From Epithemia pelagica (Eukaryota > Bacillariophyta > Bacillariophyceae > Surirellales > Surirellaceae): 64,000 bases of DNA. The translations under genes were made by a program, and so were the position numbers. The notes beneath the pieces are model-generated. The model did no database searches. It was not told the DNA's origin and saw only the letters and a list, made by a program, of their open reading frames with translations. Of this stretch, positions 19,030 to 31,311 are shown piece by piece. The stretch is from the NCBI GenBank assembly GCA_946965045.2, contig OX337239.1, positions 1,178,001-1,242,000 on the forward strand, read 5' to 3'. Each line of letters opens with the position of its first letter. The stretch's first letter is position 1.

Positions 19030-21468
19030 TGGAGGAGTGCAGTGTTCAAGGAACACCCTTCAAAAGACCATCTTGGTGTAACAGCCGCAAAACATACAAA
19101 GATACCACTTGTGACTTACAAAGATTTTGTTGACACCAAATATTTTGGGAATCGAAACGTTGAAACAGAAGAAATGCCGGATGATATCTTGCACGAGGAA
19201 CATCATTACATGGAACTTTATGCAAAAAAAGCAAACATCTTGTTCCATTCATTCAGATCCTTTCCAGGAGATTTGACAAAGGATGGTTCATTTGTTTAAT
19301 GTTTCCAAGCAGCACTTCGGAGTGGAATGATCACAGCTGAGCATCGGCAAATTCTTGCTAACATTCAAGATTGTCGGAACAGTCTAAATTCTGGAAGACC
19401 AGTGGATCCTCTGGAAAAAGAAACACAAAAGCCAACTGACAACTGTTGTGTCCATGATGAATATGATAATGAAAATGATGAGGATAGTGCTCTTCACAAA
19501 GATTTTGACAGTGCCTTTGAGGAGCTTATTGAGACGGTCAATGACATGAATGAGACAGGACTTGACTTGAGGTCGCCAACCAACATTTATCAGATTCCAT
19601 CATGTATCATTCGCAAATGTGGAACGTCAAACTGTGGCATTCAAAACATTGTTACACCTGTTATAGATGAAGACAACGGCTTTACAGGAAATGTTCTACA
19701 GCTCCTGGAAGACACCTCAGCTTCACATGTGGGTCTTGAGTCCACCCCTGAAACGTCCTTTTCTCATCATGTAACCAAAGCAGCTCTTCATGAATTGGCA
19801 ATTTCACGGACAGAGAGAATTACAGCTGGTGATGGACAGCAAGATATCAAAGCGATTGGGACATTGAAAAATATACGCGAATATGCAGCCCACCATTTCA
19901 GAGACGATATGGATCAGCGCTATGCATTCGAAGCAATCATTTCTGCTTTTATATTGCGTTTGCATGATGAGGCAAACCGAAATTCAAATACAAATCCTGA
20001 AGCAATGCCTACACGGAAACGACGGAAACTTGACAACATTCAAAAGACATTGCAAAAAGTCAACAGGGGAAACCAATTCATTGCATTTCTATCAGGAGCA
20101 GGGGGATCTGGGAAAAGCCACGTTATCAAAACAATTGTACGATACGCCAAAAATTTGTGCTACAACCTCCACATCAGGTATGACAAGAGAACTATTGTCG
20201 TTACTGCTCTTACAGGTGCTGCAGCAGTTGGGATAAACGGAGAAACAACTGCTATGGCTTGTGCACTAAACAGAGCAATTACCGAGGAACCAGAGCAATA
20301 GAAAAATGCTTATCTGTTGATCGTTGATGAAATTTCATTTGCCTCAAAAGAAGTCGTTGATACTCTTGATCACAAATTGCAACAAATATTGCAGCCAGAT
20401 GTAGCCTTTGGTGGAATTGCTCTTGTCTTTGCAGGTGATTTCACACAACTGAAACCAGTCAAAGCCCAACCATTATTCCTTTTTAAGGACTTCGTGAAAT
20501 GGTATGACTGGGTACACACATTCCTTGAACTTAAGACAAATCACAGGATTCGCCTTGATCCACCATGGGGGACAATTCTTGAGACATTTCGAGATGAGGG
20601 ACCAAGCAATGGTGATGTGGCGACAATCAATACTCGTGTTGTTGGATCTAAACATGGACCAACAGAGAAAGACATTCCTCCAAATGTGGTTTATGCAACG
20701 AAAACTAATCTTGATCGAGCAGCAATCAATGATGCCATTTTTGCTAAACATCTGGAAAATACCCATTCAAAAGATCCTAATGTTGACCCTCCCATGCACA
20801 CAATCTGTATCAAAGCGTCCAACTTGAAGTGGAAAAAAGCGGGAACAAGAAATGACTATGTTGATTTCAACAAGGCAAGTGAAGATATCCTATATGCCAC
20901 CTGTGGTGAGGGTCACTTGCAAGGACGAGACAACAAGAGATATGATCCACTTTTGAAACTGTATTATGGAAGACCGTTGTGTATCAATGAAAACAAAGAC
21001 GTTGAGTCATGTATTGCTAATGGTGCCATGTGTGAATTCAATGGCGTTCTCCTTAAGCAAGGGGTGACATTAACTGATTTGGAGAAAATATTGATTGATG
21101 GATATTATGTTTGGAGTCTTAAGGTCACTCAAATCGAGGGAATCAAGGTGAAAATGGTTGATGGAAACCAGAACCATGTTGTTCTTTTGAAGCCTCAGAC
21201 TGTTACTCAACAAGTGCAGTTCCCACTCCCCATGTTTGGCATGAAACGAGTGAGGAAAACGATGAAAATGACGCAGCTTCCTCTCAATGTGTCCAATGCA
21301 AGGACTGTTCATAAGCTACAAGGGAGATCAATCGAATTTCTTTACATATCGAACTGGGACTACACGGGCAATTGGAACTATGTTTGTTTGTCGAGAGTTT
21401 GCCAGCTCAAAGGCCTTTTCCTTGCAAAACCACTTATAGCCGACAAATGTCGTGGAATGTCTGCTTAA
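19030..21468 (+). pseudogene. Broken Helitron/PIF1-type DNA helicase
   Basis: One reading frame with helicase features, interrupted by two in-frame stops: TAA at 19297-19299 and TAG at 20299-20301. Before the first stop is NILFHSFRSFPGDLTKDGSF, matching the segment ahead of the helicase in Helitron RepHel proteins; after it come ILANIQDCRNSLNSGRPVDP and a Walker A motif (SGAGGSGKSH) with LTGAAAVGING. Directly after the TAG comes Walker B, LLIVDEISF, then FAGDFTQLKPV, and at the end ARTVHKLQGRSIEF and WNYVCLSRV (motifs V/VI). The domain order is that of PIF1-family helicases. No Rep (HUH) domain is seen and I could not fix Helitron ends. The stops and lack of a good start mark it as a pseudogene; base composition is more AT-rich than the neighbouring host genes. 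Confidence 0.85.
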
Positions 21469-21983
21469 TGTAAAGAGTTTCATGTACATTTCCGGACAAC
21501 TAAACGTCCGCCACCCGCGGTTCAGCTCGATGAAAGACATAATTAACTTTCATTTCTAGGAAGTGCTGCCAAGGATAAATAGAATAGTCCTGTCCACTGT
21601 ACTACTGATACTGAACTCAGCCGTCCTTTACCGCCTTGGCGGTTTCAATCTGGCCTTGTCCCGTTAAGCCGGGTCGCCATTCATTCTTCTGGGGGAAACA
21701 AGTACGAACCAAACAAGATTCATCAACAGCTTACTCGTACTGACCTGCTTCCGCGAATTCGTAATGGTGTGAAAGACGATTCGGAAGGCGAACGACAATC
21801 GATAGACCGATACGAGAATATGATCCGAGTGTTTGCAAAAGCCCATAAAAACAGTAACAAACAAACAAGCAGTAGAGTCGAACCGCGACCAGCAGTCTCC
21901 TGCCCAAGCAGAACAAAACCAACAAAAGCTTCGTGAACAAAGGAACCAAAGCCTTCTAAGAAAGACTCGTTGTTATAACAATA
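21469..21983. other. Intergenic, possibly the remainder of the helicase element
   Basis: No supported gene. A short hairpin CCGCC-TT-GGCGG lies at about 21632-21643; I could not match it to a CTRR Helitron 3' end with confidence. Confidence 0.35.
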
Positions 21984-22367
21984 ATGCCGCATATTATTCT
22001 CAAGAAAACATTCAAGATCAAGGCCGGTCAATATGCAAATGAAAAGAATTTTTCCTTGCATGGTACCGCATTGACCAAGTCCATGATTGAGACCATAAAT
22101 CATGGCTTGGCTATGAACATTCGACCCTTGGGTCGTGCCAATTCACTCGTCTTCATTCCAAGCACCAAGAATGGCCATTTCACGGCCGAAATGAATCACG
22201 ATTTCCAAAAGTACAATGAAGAGGATGCCATGTGTGTCATTTTGGATGCGATGGAACAAATGGGCTGGACCTTTCGATTTCAATATGATTCAGAAACATA
22301 TTCGGCAAAATTCTCCGGTTCTTCCATGACTTCTCGAGAATTGTTTCTTTTTTCCAAAGCTTCATAG
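21984..22367 (+). CDS. Small conserved-looking protein, unknown function
   Basis: 127 aa, ATG at 21984, single exon. I do not recognise the family. The sequence looks like a compact alpha/beta domain: basic N-terminus (MPHIILKKTFKIKAGQYANE), a helix-like TALTKSMIETINHGLAMN, a Gly-containing strand region (SLVFIPSTKNGHF), an acidic helix EEDAMCVILDAMEQMG, and an aromatic strand WTFRFQYDSETYSAKF. No signal peptide or membrane segment. Balanced composition and full-length openness support a real gene. Confidence 0.65.
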   Translation: MPHIILKKTFKIKAGQYANEKNFSLHGTALTKSMIETINHGLAMNIRPLGRANSLVFIPSTKNGHFTAEMNHDFQKYNEEDAMCVILDAMEQMGWTFRFQYDSETYSAKFSGSSMTSRELFLFSKAS

Positions 22368-23123
22368 TGGGCTGTTGTGATGCGTTCCTGGACACAAATT
22401 GATCAATTTCGACACGACCGCGTTATTGACGGACACTGTATTCCAAGTCTCACAACCGCAGGGCCATATCATCGCCAGTACCAGACGATGGGACCATAAT
22501 GTAATGTTACATAGATCGATGTGTTTTGTATTGCCCATTGTACCCTGCACCAGCATGCTTCTACGGTCAGAAATTCGTATTCGTATGAAATCGTTCTTCG
22601 TCGGTTGCATTTGTCGACGTCCCAAACCATTTCAGTTTCAGTTGTGCCTTTTGCTCTCTCAGCACTTGAGACCTTCCCCAGCTGTATGGGAATAAATCGT
22701 CATGACATGTAAGTGCCATTTTTGATGTCGTTTTTTCATTCCCGAGTCCCCCAACAGATCCTTCCGTCCTTCCGTCCATCCGTCCGCAGTGGATCTTTGT
22801 TGCACTCGCCTCCAAGCTCCAAGTGGAAGAAAGAAAGATTTGATACAAACGCACCCAACAACACGCTCCATCTCTGGAAGCCTGTGTTTGAAGAAACTAA
22901 AACAAAAAAGGGAGACACCCCAGGATCTCTGAGGATCCTGCATCCATCACATCATCGACAAGCATCGCTCTCCTCATTAGGGCTTTCAATACCACTTCTC
23001 CTCCATCTGGAATCGTTGGCATTTGAACATCAATAAAAAGAAACAAACTTTGGTGGGCTGTGGAGATTTGTACCACAAGCCCTATATTCTACTGAAACAG
23101 GAAACAAACACCTTCCAAGCAAA
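22368..23123. other. Intergenic region
   Basis: 3' end of the preceding gene and the promoter of the secreted protein gene. ORFs here are short and without domain character. Nothing else seen. Confidence 0.4.
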
Positions 23124-24938
23124 ATGATTGGTCCAAGTGTATATCTCGTCGTTCCAGTACTGTTATTGATCGGTTCGGATATTTCAACCACCACGATAAC
23201 TGCAGCGGCGGCATCTTCGCCTTTTCTAGTGCACAGCTCCAAAGGTCGTTTGCCATCCAGTTTTGTATCGGTCTGGAATACCTTACAGCAACAACAGCAA
23301 TCCCAGCAAAAGCCAACATCAGAAACGCAGTCCGATGAGGAAGATGACGATACACCAAAAGGCGGAGAAGAGGAGACACCATCCGTCGCCTCCTCGGCGG
23401 CTGCTTGTCTGTTGGGGAGTCAAACGTTGACCCAACTGGAGCAAAATAGCATTCGACAAGGCTTGTTGCTCTTGTCCGAAAGTCAAGACGAGGATGACGA
23501 CGACAAGACCATGTTGTCTGTTTCGGAAACTGTATCGGTGGCTGGTTTTTGTCGAGACGCAGCAGCAACATCTAGTGACGATCCACTGGCACACGTTGCG
23601 TGTCTCGTGTTGCCCCGTCGCGATCAGTTGGTCGAAGTGGTGAGCAGTGTCGTGGCCACACAGGGACGCCTCGTCTTGGCGGTTTCGGCAATGGACTGGG
23701 CGCGTGGAGAAGGCTTTGTCACTCCTGCCCTCGCTGCGGCCTTGCAAACCTTGGTGGTCCATCAACCCAGTTTGCAAGAATCGGCCCAGTTGACCATTGT
23801 TGTCCCAGAGGATAGCGACATGAAACGACAACAAGCTTTGGAAACAGTACTCAACAACTTTTTGAAAACGCTTGGTTCTTTCACTAAGCCTATTAGCTTG
23901 ACATCCGTCTTTGGACAAGGTGTCGACTTTGTTTCGGCGTCTCAAGCACCTCAGGTGGTCTGGAAGACCCAAACCACATTGCCCAGTCCAGTGACAGACA
24001 TGTCTGTCTTGAATCAAGCGACTCAAGGCATGACTTTGGCGACGACCGCCCAGTCGTTGGACAAGGATCCGAAAGAGGTGGCAGCGGCACGAGTGCTGAC
24101 ACCTCACGTGTCGCGTCTCGTCCAACAAAGTGTCGCTACGGTCCAACGGACCATGGGGATGCCGTCGTCCCAAAAGGAGGAGGATGAAACCATGGCGGTC
24201 ACGACAACGACCGAGAAGGAGGAAGGGATTTCATTGGTTCCAGCCTTTGGTGAATTGTGTACGGCGACCGTGCAGTCTGCCACGTCCGAATTCCAACAAT
24301 TGTTGAAGCAACCGCAGTATACCGACTTGGCCTCTTGTCAAACCACCAAACGATTGCAACAACAATTGGTCGATCGCATTTCGGCCGCATTATATGGACT
24401 TATTCCCATTCAATTGGAACTCCAAAAAGTAGAGTCCATGCAAGAGTTGTCGAGCCGTTTGTCCAAATTGTTGTTGGGACCCAACTTGGCTCGTGATATG
24501 AAGTCGACGGCGCGGACCGTGATTGCGGAATTTACCAAGGCGACACAACGTCTGACCTCGTTTGTCGGGTTGGATGTCGATATGGGGACTGTGGCTCGCA
24601 TGGAATTTTCCAATCAGGTACAAGAACGCATTTCCAACGCGTTGCTCAATGCCCGTGCCTCGGGCAAGTTTCGTCCCTTACCGCGAAAGGGGATTACGGT
24701 AGGTATGCATTGGTTGTTGCCCAAACCCTTTGGCAATGATTATCGACAAGAACCGTGGATGGTTCATGCGACGGACAATCTCGTCTATGTACCGAAAGCG
24801 TCCAAACTTGTCGATGTGGCAGATGGTGGCGCTACGACTACAACGGCCGGAGACGGGGCGGCACCAGTCGCAGACGATTGGCGATCGCAAATCATTCCCC
24901 ATCCTGCGGGCAATGAATTGATTTACACACAACAATAA
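23124..24938 (+). CDS. Secreted or organelle-targeted protein of unknown function
   Basis: 604 aa, ATG at 23124, single exon. A signal peptide is evident (MIGPSVYLVVPVLLLIGS followed by Ala/Thr). It lacks a clear Phe at the predicted cleavage site, so ER/secretory location is more likely than plastid. After a Gln-rich linker and an acidic stretch come helical and Val-rich segments (VACLVLPRRDQLVEVVSSVV, GRLVLAVSAMDWARGEGFVT) that read like a Rossmann-type alpha/beta domain. A helical middle follows, then a C-terminal region with KGITVGMHWLLPKPFGNDYR and WMVHATDNLVYVPKA. I cannot assign a family. The long uniform frame and leader make it a confident gene call. Confidence 0.85.
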   Translation: MIGPSVYLVVPVLLLIGSDISTTTITAAAASSPFLVHSSKGRLPSSFVSVWNTLQQQQQSQQKPTSETQSDEEDDDTPKGGEEETPSVASSAAACLLGSQTLTQLEQNSIRQGLLLLSESQDEDDDDKTMLSVSETVSVAGFCRDAAATSSDDPLAHVACLVLPRRDQLVEVVSSVVATQGRLVLAVSAMDWARGEGFVTPALAAALQTLVVHQPSLQESAQLTIVVPEDSDMKRQQALETVLNNFLKTLGSFTKPISLTSVFGQGVDFVSASQAPQVVWKTQTTLPSPVTDMSVLNQATQGMTLATTAQSLDKDPKEVAAARVLTPHVSRLVQQSVATVQRTMGMPSSQKEEDETMAVTTTTEKEEGISLVPAFGELCTATVQSATSEFQQLLKQPQYTDLASCQTTKRLQQQLVDRISAALYGLIPIQLELQKVESMQELSSRLSKLLLGPNLARDMKSTARTVIAEFTKATQRLTSFVGLDVDMGTVARMEFSNQVQERISNALLNARASGKFRPLPRKGITVGMHWLLPKPFGNDYRQEPWMVHATDNLVYVPKASKLVDVADGGATTTTAGDGAAPVADDWRSQIIPHPAGNELIYTQQ

Positions 24939-26993
24939 AAAGAGCAAAACAAAGAAACAAATGATGGTACAACAAGAGCAACTAAAAGACTCGGAAGACA
25001 AAACGCTCTGTACACAACATTTCGAAACACATAACTCAAAGAAAAACTAAAAACTCCACATTGAACCATAAATCTATGCGTACATTGATTCATCAAACAA
25101 CCGTGTATTGTCAAGTGACCACAAGCAATTCTTGGTTGCTGGAGCGTGGTCCAGGTTGCTCTTCTAGAAGGAAATTCTTTGTTCTTCCATTCAACACTAC
25201 AATGATAACAACGAATAGTTGTGATGCAAATTATTGGAAAAAGGCCTTCCCTATTGGTTCGTTCAAGGGGTGACCAAGAAAATCTCGAAATGTTCAATCT
25301 TGCCTCGTCAAAACCCTCATTAGATGAAACAAAGACGTCTAAAGCTGATGATGAGTTGGGCATTAATTGTGCTTGAATCGGCACATGGGTCATGTGTTGT
25401 TCATTCGAAGGCATGCCCGGAGCAGTCGTTCAGGGTCCAGGTGTCTGCGAGCGCTTACGGGGAGCGCTAAGGGTAATGGTTTACGGCAAAGACAGGGCAC
25501 TGTAGCTTCTCTAGCACGTGAAACGTGGACAGAGTGTCAACACCAATTGAGGATTGAGGATTGCGAATGCACAACATGAATCTTGTCCGCGTTTTGCTTT
25601 TAGCATCCAACATCCAATGAGTGCGAATTGCGAATGCTGCACCATCTCTGATAGTCATTCTTCATTCGTCATGCTTACGAGTAATATCATTATTGAAAAT
25701 TGAAAATGTTTTTTCCCATAATAGTGTACTTCTGCGTAATACATAAGCCTCTTCAACCCGGCAAGATTTCTGATGTTCTGGTGCATTCCAGATTTTCATG
25801 TATTGGCCTGTGCGATGCAGGATTTTGGAGAGAAATCGTCGACAACATTCTCGTCGTGTGATCCACCACATCATTGTTGTCATTCGCTCCATGGACCATG
25901 TATGCAGTAGCGAAGACAAAGGCAAAATAACATTAAGAACAAATCACACTTGTGTATGCATCAAAGGAGCGATGAATACGATGACGAAAACTCCTAGTTG
26001 TCATGAATAATACAACTCAAACGGCCGTTCGACACGGGTCTAATCCTTCCTGCTCTGCGATTTGAGCCTTTCGAGAACAATACACCAAGGGACGGTAGAT
26101 TCATACACAGAGAAGACTAATGGGATTGATTCCTCATACAGATTGCACAAGAAGAACTTTCCCACTTGCCAAGGACGCTTCGATCTGTCGTGGCTAATCT
26201 CTCGAGCTGAGTGGTTTGCTCATCCCGACAAGGCACGGAGAACAACATGGATTGGCTTCATACAGAAAAAGAGTTTGAGGACTGATTGGATGGGTGCTCG
26301 AGCGTCACATTCCTGACCATCAATCATGTGTTTCCATTCCGACTTGCTGTTGTTGGCAAGAAAGGGAGTCAGCAGAGAATACTAGGTAGAAGCTCATCGT
26401 AAGTGTCTCGCGGTCAATTTTCTCATTACCGCTGGTACACTTCTTGTCGTAAGAGTAGGGTGTATAAAACCATTTTGAAGAATACCACCTTTTACGAAGT
26501 AGGATGGATACGTGGTACAACTAATAGCGCTACACGTAGGTGAAAAGGACTGTTTGTGCTTCTCGCTGTTTCAATTTTCTGGATCATGAACCACGTCGCT
26601 GTTTTGACAAGAGCGAAAGTACACACATGATAGAGACCAAAGCTTAGGCGAGGTATTTGTTTGGGCTGTTTTAAAGGAATTTCTACTGATCAAAAGGCTC
26701 GCAAACGACGATGATAATAATACTATCAACAACCGTATTCTCGTGGAGAACCTTTGATATTTGCTTGAATGACAGGATAATTGGAAGGACATTAAGACTT
26801 TGCGTATTCCTTGTAGCCTATAGCAACCCTCTGTCCTCTGGCAACCAAGGCCCAAGGCGACTGGTACGATACACTTGCCAAAGAGGTAAAAAACTGAACG
26901 CCAGTCTCTCCCCGCCCCTGCTGCCGAGTCATGTCGGCACATGCCGGGTGCCGGGACGTTTGTCCATCAGCAGCCGTACGTTTGACCTCTACC
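24939..26993. other. Gene-poor region
   Basis: No supported gene on either strand. The longest frames (25414-24923 minus, 26942-26571 minus) show no domain, and composition is that of non-coding DNA. Confidence 0.5.
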
Positions 26994-26995
26994 TA

Positions 26996-27838
26996 GTGTC
27001 TATTCTACCCCGGTCCTCATATGAGGACAAATCCTCATATGAGGCCACTTTTCAACGTAGCATGTCAAATCAATCATGTACTCCTAAGTGGTTTTTAAGT
27101 TCAGATTTGTAATCTCCATACTTGAAAACGTACCCCATGATATTCTCATGGTTTAATTGTGATGAGTAGTGACGATACAGTATCAAAAACAGAATTCATC
27201 CATGTTGGAGCGATGGTGATTTTCTAAACTGAGTGTTTGGAGGGGATAAAACAGAAGACAATCAACCTGATGAGTGTTATTATCCCTAGTGATGATGACC
27301 AGTTGTCCTTTGCCTGATTGAGGCATCAGATTGAGAGAATTCAGCCAAAACAAGCCTCCATCACCACAGAGGAAAATTCTGAGACCGTAACAGCATTCGA
27401 CACCAATACAGGGTCAAATGCGGCGTCTGAGCCTCCTGCACCCCAACAGTTCATGTACAGGAAGCACAGACACCTTCAGGGAACCAGGAAAGGCCAGTGG
27501 GAGACTCAAATCCGCCAATGTATGTGAAGACAGTTGATTTCCCTCGACAAAATGGTTGGATTTGCCCTACATAAACTGGATGGATGCATTTTCCAACACA
27601 CATAGTGTCTTGCCACATAAACATAGAACATAATGGTTGATTGTGGTCTATTACTTTTCTATTTTAGGTGTTCATTTTTTTGGTAGAACGGTAGATTCCC
27701 ATGGTTGGGTTACATTTTTTGTCGATAGCTTCGTACAAAAGCTACTGTGGTCTACGTAGATATGATTTTAGTAGGATTGTCCTCATATGAGGACAAGCGC
27801 TGTCCTCATATGAGGACAAACCGGGGTAGAATAGACAC
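26996..27838. mobile_element. Non-autonomous TIR element (843 bp) with TA target duplication
   Basis: Perfect inverted repeats: 18 bp inside TA (26994-26995, 27839-27840), or 21 bp counting the flanks (26993-27013 against 27821-27841); they read GTGTCTATTCTACCCCGG. Each end also carries two copies of the palindrome TCCTCATATGAGGA. TA duplication suggests the Tc1/mariner superfamily. The interior has only a weak 69-codon frame (27318-27527, …QQFMYRKHRHLQGTRKGQW) that might be a relic of an element gene. Confidence 0.85.
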
Positions 27839-27841
27839 TAG

Positions 27842-29200
27842 AAGCACCGCGAACCACGGACCGTGACTCCTATGAGTGATTTTGAATTGTGACTGTTGTT
27901 GAGTGTATGTTGTTAAAACGTGTTGTTATTCGTCCCTCCTGTGCGGTCTTTGAGGATCCAGAAACAGCTTGGAAGTTGAAATTGCTTCGCCATGTTGTTG
28001 AGCGGATTATGATGAACGAAGAGACTTCCCAAGCAACAATCTCAGCGACATCCTCATTCTCAATATTCTGAATTGCGAACAAGGAGCAGATCATACTGTT
28101 AATAGTGCACGTCGTCGTAAAAACTTCGGAATGATGACAAGAAAAGAACTCTCCATCGATCGAAATCTTTATTTTTTATATCTCCATCATTGCAGACTAT
28201 GCTACACCAGCTGGAGAGTACTGGCTTCCATAGTCAAGGTAGCTACAATAGAATCCAGATCCGGTAGTTCCTATCGCTCTCCTATCCAAACCTCAATAGA
28301 AAAATTAGAAACCAAGCGATTGCTCCCGCTTGAGGTACAATTCTGAGTTAAAGAAGACTTGTATATTCATATATCCTAACGGGATAACGGATAACGGACC
28401 ATGACCCATGACCTTCAAGGTCATTGACACAAATTTCATGATCGGCAGGTGGCAGTAGTTCGAGGAAACTTATAACTTCGAACTTCGAACTTCGAACATC
28501 GACTACAATATACTCTATACCGGGGTGTTTGCAACGTAACGCGAAACATTCACCATTCATCATAGTCTACTAGGTAGCTAGATGTAGTAGCTAGTAGCTA
28601 TCCGTAGATTCTACGTAAAAACGTAGGAGTAGATGGATCATGAATCATGATGTTTGATGCTGTCTCAAATCTCAAAGTTCCGGCTTTTGACTTTTGAACT
28701 TTGGACCTTTTGATATATTGCTGTAAAGTTATGGTGGACCTACTACGTACTACGTTGCCGGGTGTCGGGTGTCGGGTGCCATCCTACAATATGAGCTATT
28801 CTGTAGCGTCAAGACTTCTAGAAAGGGGCTATAATCTTTCTTGGAGTAAACGGTACATTAACTATTAACTATTGATGGCTCGCCGTTCTTGACAGTACAC
28901 ACTGGGACCGGTCGCGAGTCGCGACACCAAATACATTGTTAATTGTTACTGACCACAGACCCACGTCGCACGTGTCGGTGGGAATGGGAGTGCTGTGTTG
29001 AGTGTTGAGGCGACTACAATAATTCTGGACCTCAATTTCTTCATGCATTTCTGGAGCAACTGCCCACAAAAACCCCACCTAACACGAACTTTTGGTGACT
29101 ACTACTTCTATCTATCTTTGGTGCGTGCTGTTTGAACAAGAACAAGAAAGGAGACCACATCATAGAGAGTTTTCTTTCTCCTCTCACTGTTACAGCAATC
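27842..29200. other. Gene-poor region with short tandem motifs
   Basis: No supported gene. Contains a TTCGAAC tandem run near 28475-28500, TAGCTAG-rich and CTACGT-rich stretches near 28570-28635, and a TCGGGTG repeat near 28755-28780. Positions 29160-29200 end in an acceptor-like CTCACTGTTACAG just upstream of the DUF6824 gene ATG, compatible with a 5' UTR intron. Confidence 0.4.
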
Positions 29201-31311
29201 ATGATGGTTAAATTGATGAATCAATCTGCAGAACGTAAACTCATCATGACACATGCCAAACATATTTCCAAAAACAAAAGTCCACATCGAGGTAGAAATA
29301 AAACATACCACCTTATCAATATAAGGGAGGCCCACCTACATGCCAATCACGACGGTGGTAGCAGCTCTGTAAGCACCAATCATTCAAAGGAAAGCCGCAG
29401 TGACGACGGAAAAGAGATTGCTCTTCTTGGTAAATCTGCTTTGTCCATGACCGACACAAGGAGACTGTTACCGAGCGCTCCAGACAATGAATCAACTATT
29501 AGTCTTGGCGAGAACTATCATCCCTCCCCACATGATGTCATTTGTGGTCGGGGAAGACGAGCTTGGGTTCACCAAGGTAACGCCCGCTTTCGATCATTGT
29601 TGGAATCGAGGATGGATGAGTACAAAGACGCAAAAACCAAACTCGACAAGACACTGCTGGTTTCACAGGTCATGGAGGAAATCGAAGAAGCTAACCCACC
29701 GGGTCGCTTCATCAAACAGGAAGAGCGTGGTGGACAGTGGTCAATGGTGTCATTGGCAACGGCCAGGGAAAAGGTCGGCCAAGGGTAAGAAACTTTGCAG
29801 CAGCCGCCCAGTACACGTTGAATTGTAGAGACAGTGCTGTTGCCACATTACATCACACTCATCCCATGCATTATTCTTTCAATCACCGATGTCACTACAG
29901 GTTTCGAGACTTGTTGCATTCGAAATACAGATCCAGTTCCACCGCCAAGAAACAGCGAAAGAACTATGAATCACAATCATCGGGAACCGATCCCACAGGT
30001 AGTCCGAGTAACTCTGAGACTGCCCTGTCACGAAGCCTCCATAGTGCGAGTGTGGGCGAATCCACGCTGTCGAGAGAATCAAGCGATGCCTCGTTTAGCG
30101 AACATCATGAAGATGCATCAGCAGCGCACGTACGAAAGGTTCCTCGACGGGGCAATCCAGAACGATTGCTTCATCGAGCCCATTCCGAGCGTCTCGGACA
30201 AATCGCCGAAACCAACGAGAGTTCTAAGCAGTCACCACCAGACATGAAAATGTTTGCTTCCGACAGTGCCTTGCCTGCACCATCTTCCTTTATGAATAGC
30301 GAACAAGAACGGGCGGAGACTTCCAATGACATGAATGTAGAACCAATCCGGTTTGAAGAGGCTTTTGGTAATTCGACTGCACACCTCCAAGAACTACCAC
30401 GTGACAGCAACACTTTGCACTTTTTTCAAGATTTTGCATCATCCTCAATCCTACGCCAACAGCAACCACGTTCGCCCAAGTCTCCAAGAAACGCTGGCCA
30501 ACAACAACAAGAACGGTACTTGAATCAAGAACACGGCCATCAGCTTTCCTTAGGTAGCCTGGAACGCTCGCAACACCAAGATTCTTTAGTAAGCTCCGCA
30601 AGTATCCTTCCCATGTTTTCCTCAAGAAGATTGTCTCCCACAGCTGCTACGTCAAGTAACACAACCCTCCAGGCCCTTGAACCCACGGAACAGTTACAGC
30701 AACAGCATCGACGACGTATGGAGCCACCGATGATTCGCCCTACGCCCAGTCGGCTTGGTACATCTTCCGCATTTAGCGGCTTTGCTTCGCCGAGAACAAC
30801 ATCAGCATCTCAGCAATTGCGGTGGATGAGTGCTACACAGCAACACACACCTGTGTCACATCCTGAGACCATTCAAGTTCCAGCGGGAAGTTCTCGACAG
30901 AGAATGACGATGCCGCTATTGCACAGCAACACAAATACTAATTCCCCATCATCGTCCTCATTGACGATGTCACCTCCCCTACCAACGAGTAGAGGTATGA
31001 TGATGAACTCGGCAGCACCATACATGTCGAATCAGCAGCAACAATGGCAGCCTCCCACAGCATCCACGTCTTCTTCCCATGGTGTAGCTCGTCAGGAACA
31101 GATACTTCCAGCAGGAACTAACTCGATGCCAAACCATTTTCCCAACGTTCCATGGCCTGAGGAATGGCCGTTTGACGACGATGAGGATGAAGCGACCATG
31201 ATTGCCCCTCCTCCTGTTGCTTCTGCCACAGCTCCAGAAGAATCGGATCACTTCCAACAAAGACGAAGTGACGGCCAGCCCGATGATAAGGATCCATCGT
31301 CGCAGCCGTAA
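29201..31311 (+). CDS. DUF6824-domain protein, two exons
   Basis: Exons 29201-29784 and 29901-31311 give 664 aa. The 116-nt intron (GTAAGA…CTACAG) falls inside the domain, and joining restores AREKVGQG|FRDLLHSKY. The DUF6824 domain runs from about residue 108: SPHDVICGRGRRAWVHQGNA, RFRSLLESRM, NPPGRFIKQEE, GGQWSMVSLATAREKVGQGF. This domain is abundant in diatoms and other stramenopiles; function is unsettled, with a proposed DNA-binding or nuclear role. A basic N-terminus precedes it and a long Ser/Gln/Pro-rich disordered C-terminus follows, typical of transcription-related proteins. The ATG at 29201 is the first in the open frame. Nuclear regulator is inference. Confidence 0.88.

Noticed and set aside
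20299-20301. Programmed read-through of the TAG in the helicase
   Set aside because: A second stop at 19297 and the missing start point to decay; no recoding context is visible.
21632-21643. Hairpin as the Helitron 3' end
   Set aside because: No CTRR terminus at the expected distance and no matching 5' TC end could be defined.
23319-24173. 284-codon minus-strand frame inside the secreted protein gene
   Set aside because: Antisense shadow; the plus-strand frame has a signal peptide and runs for 604 codons.
27318-27527. Transposase gene inside the 843-bp TIR element
   Set aside because: Only 69 codons, with no catalytic or DNA-binding motif; at most a relic.
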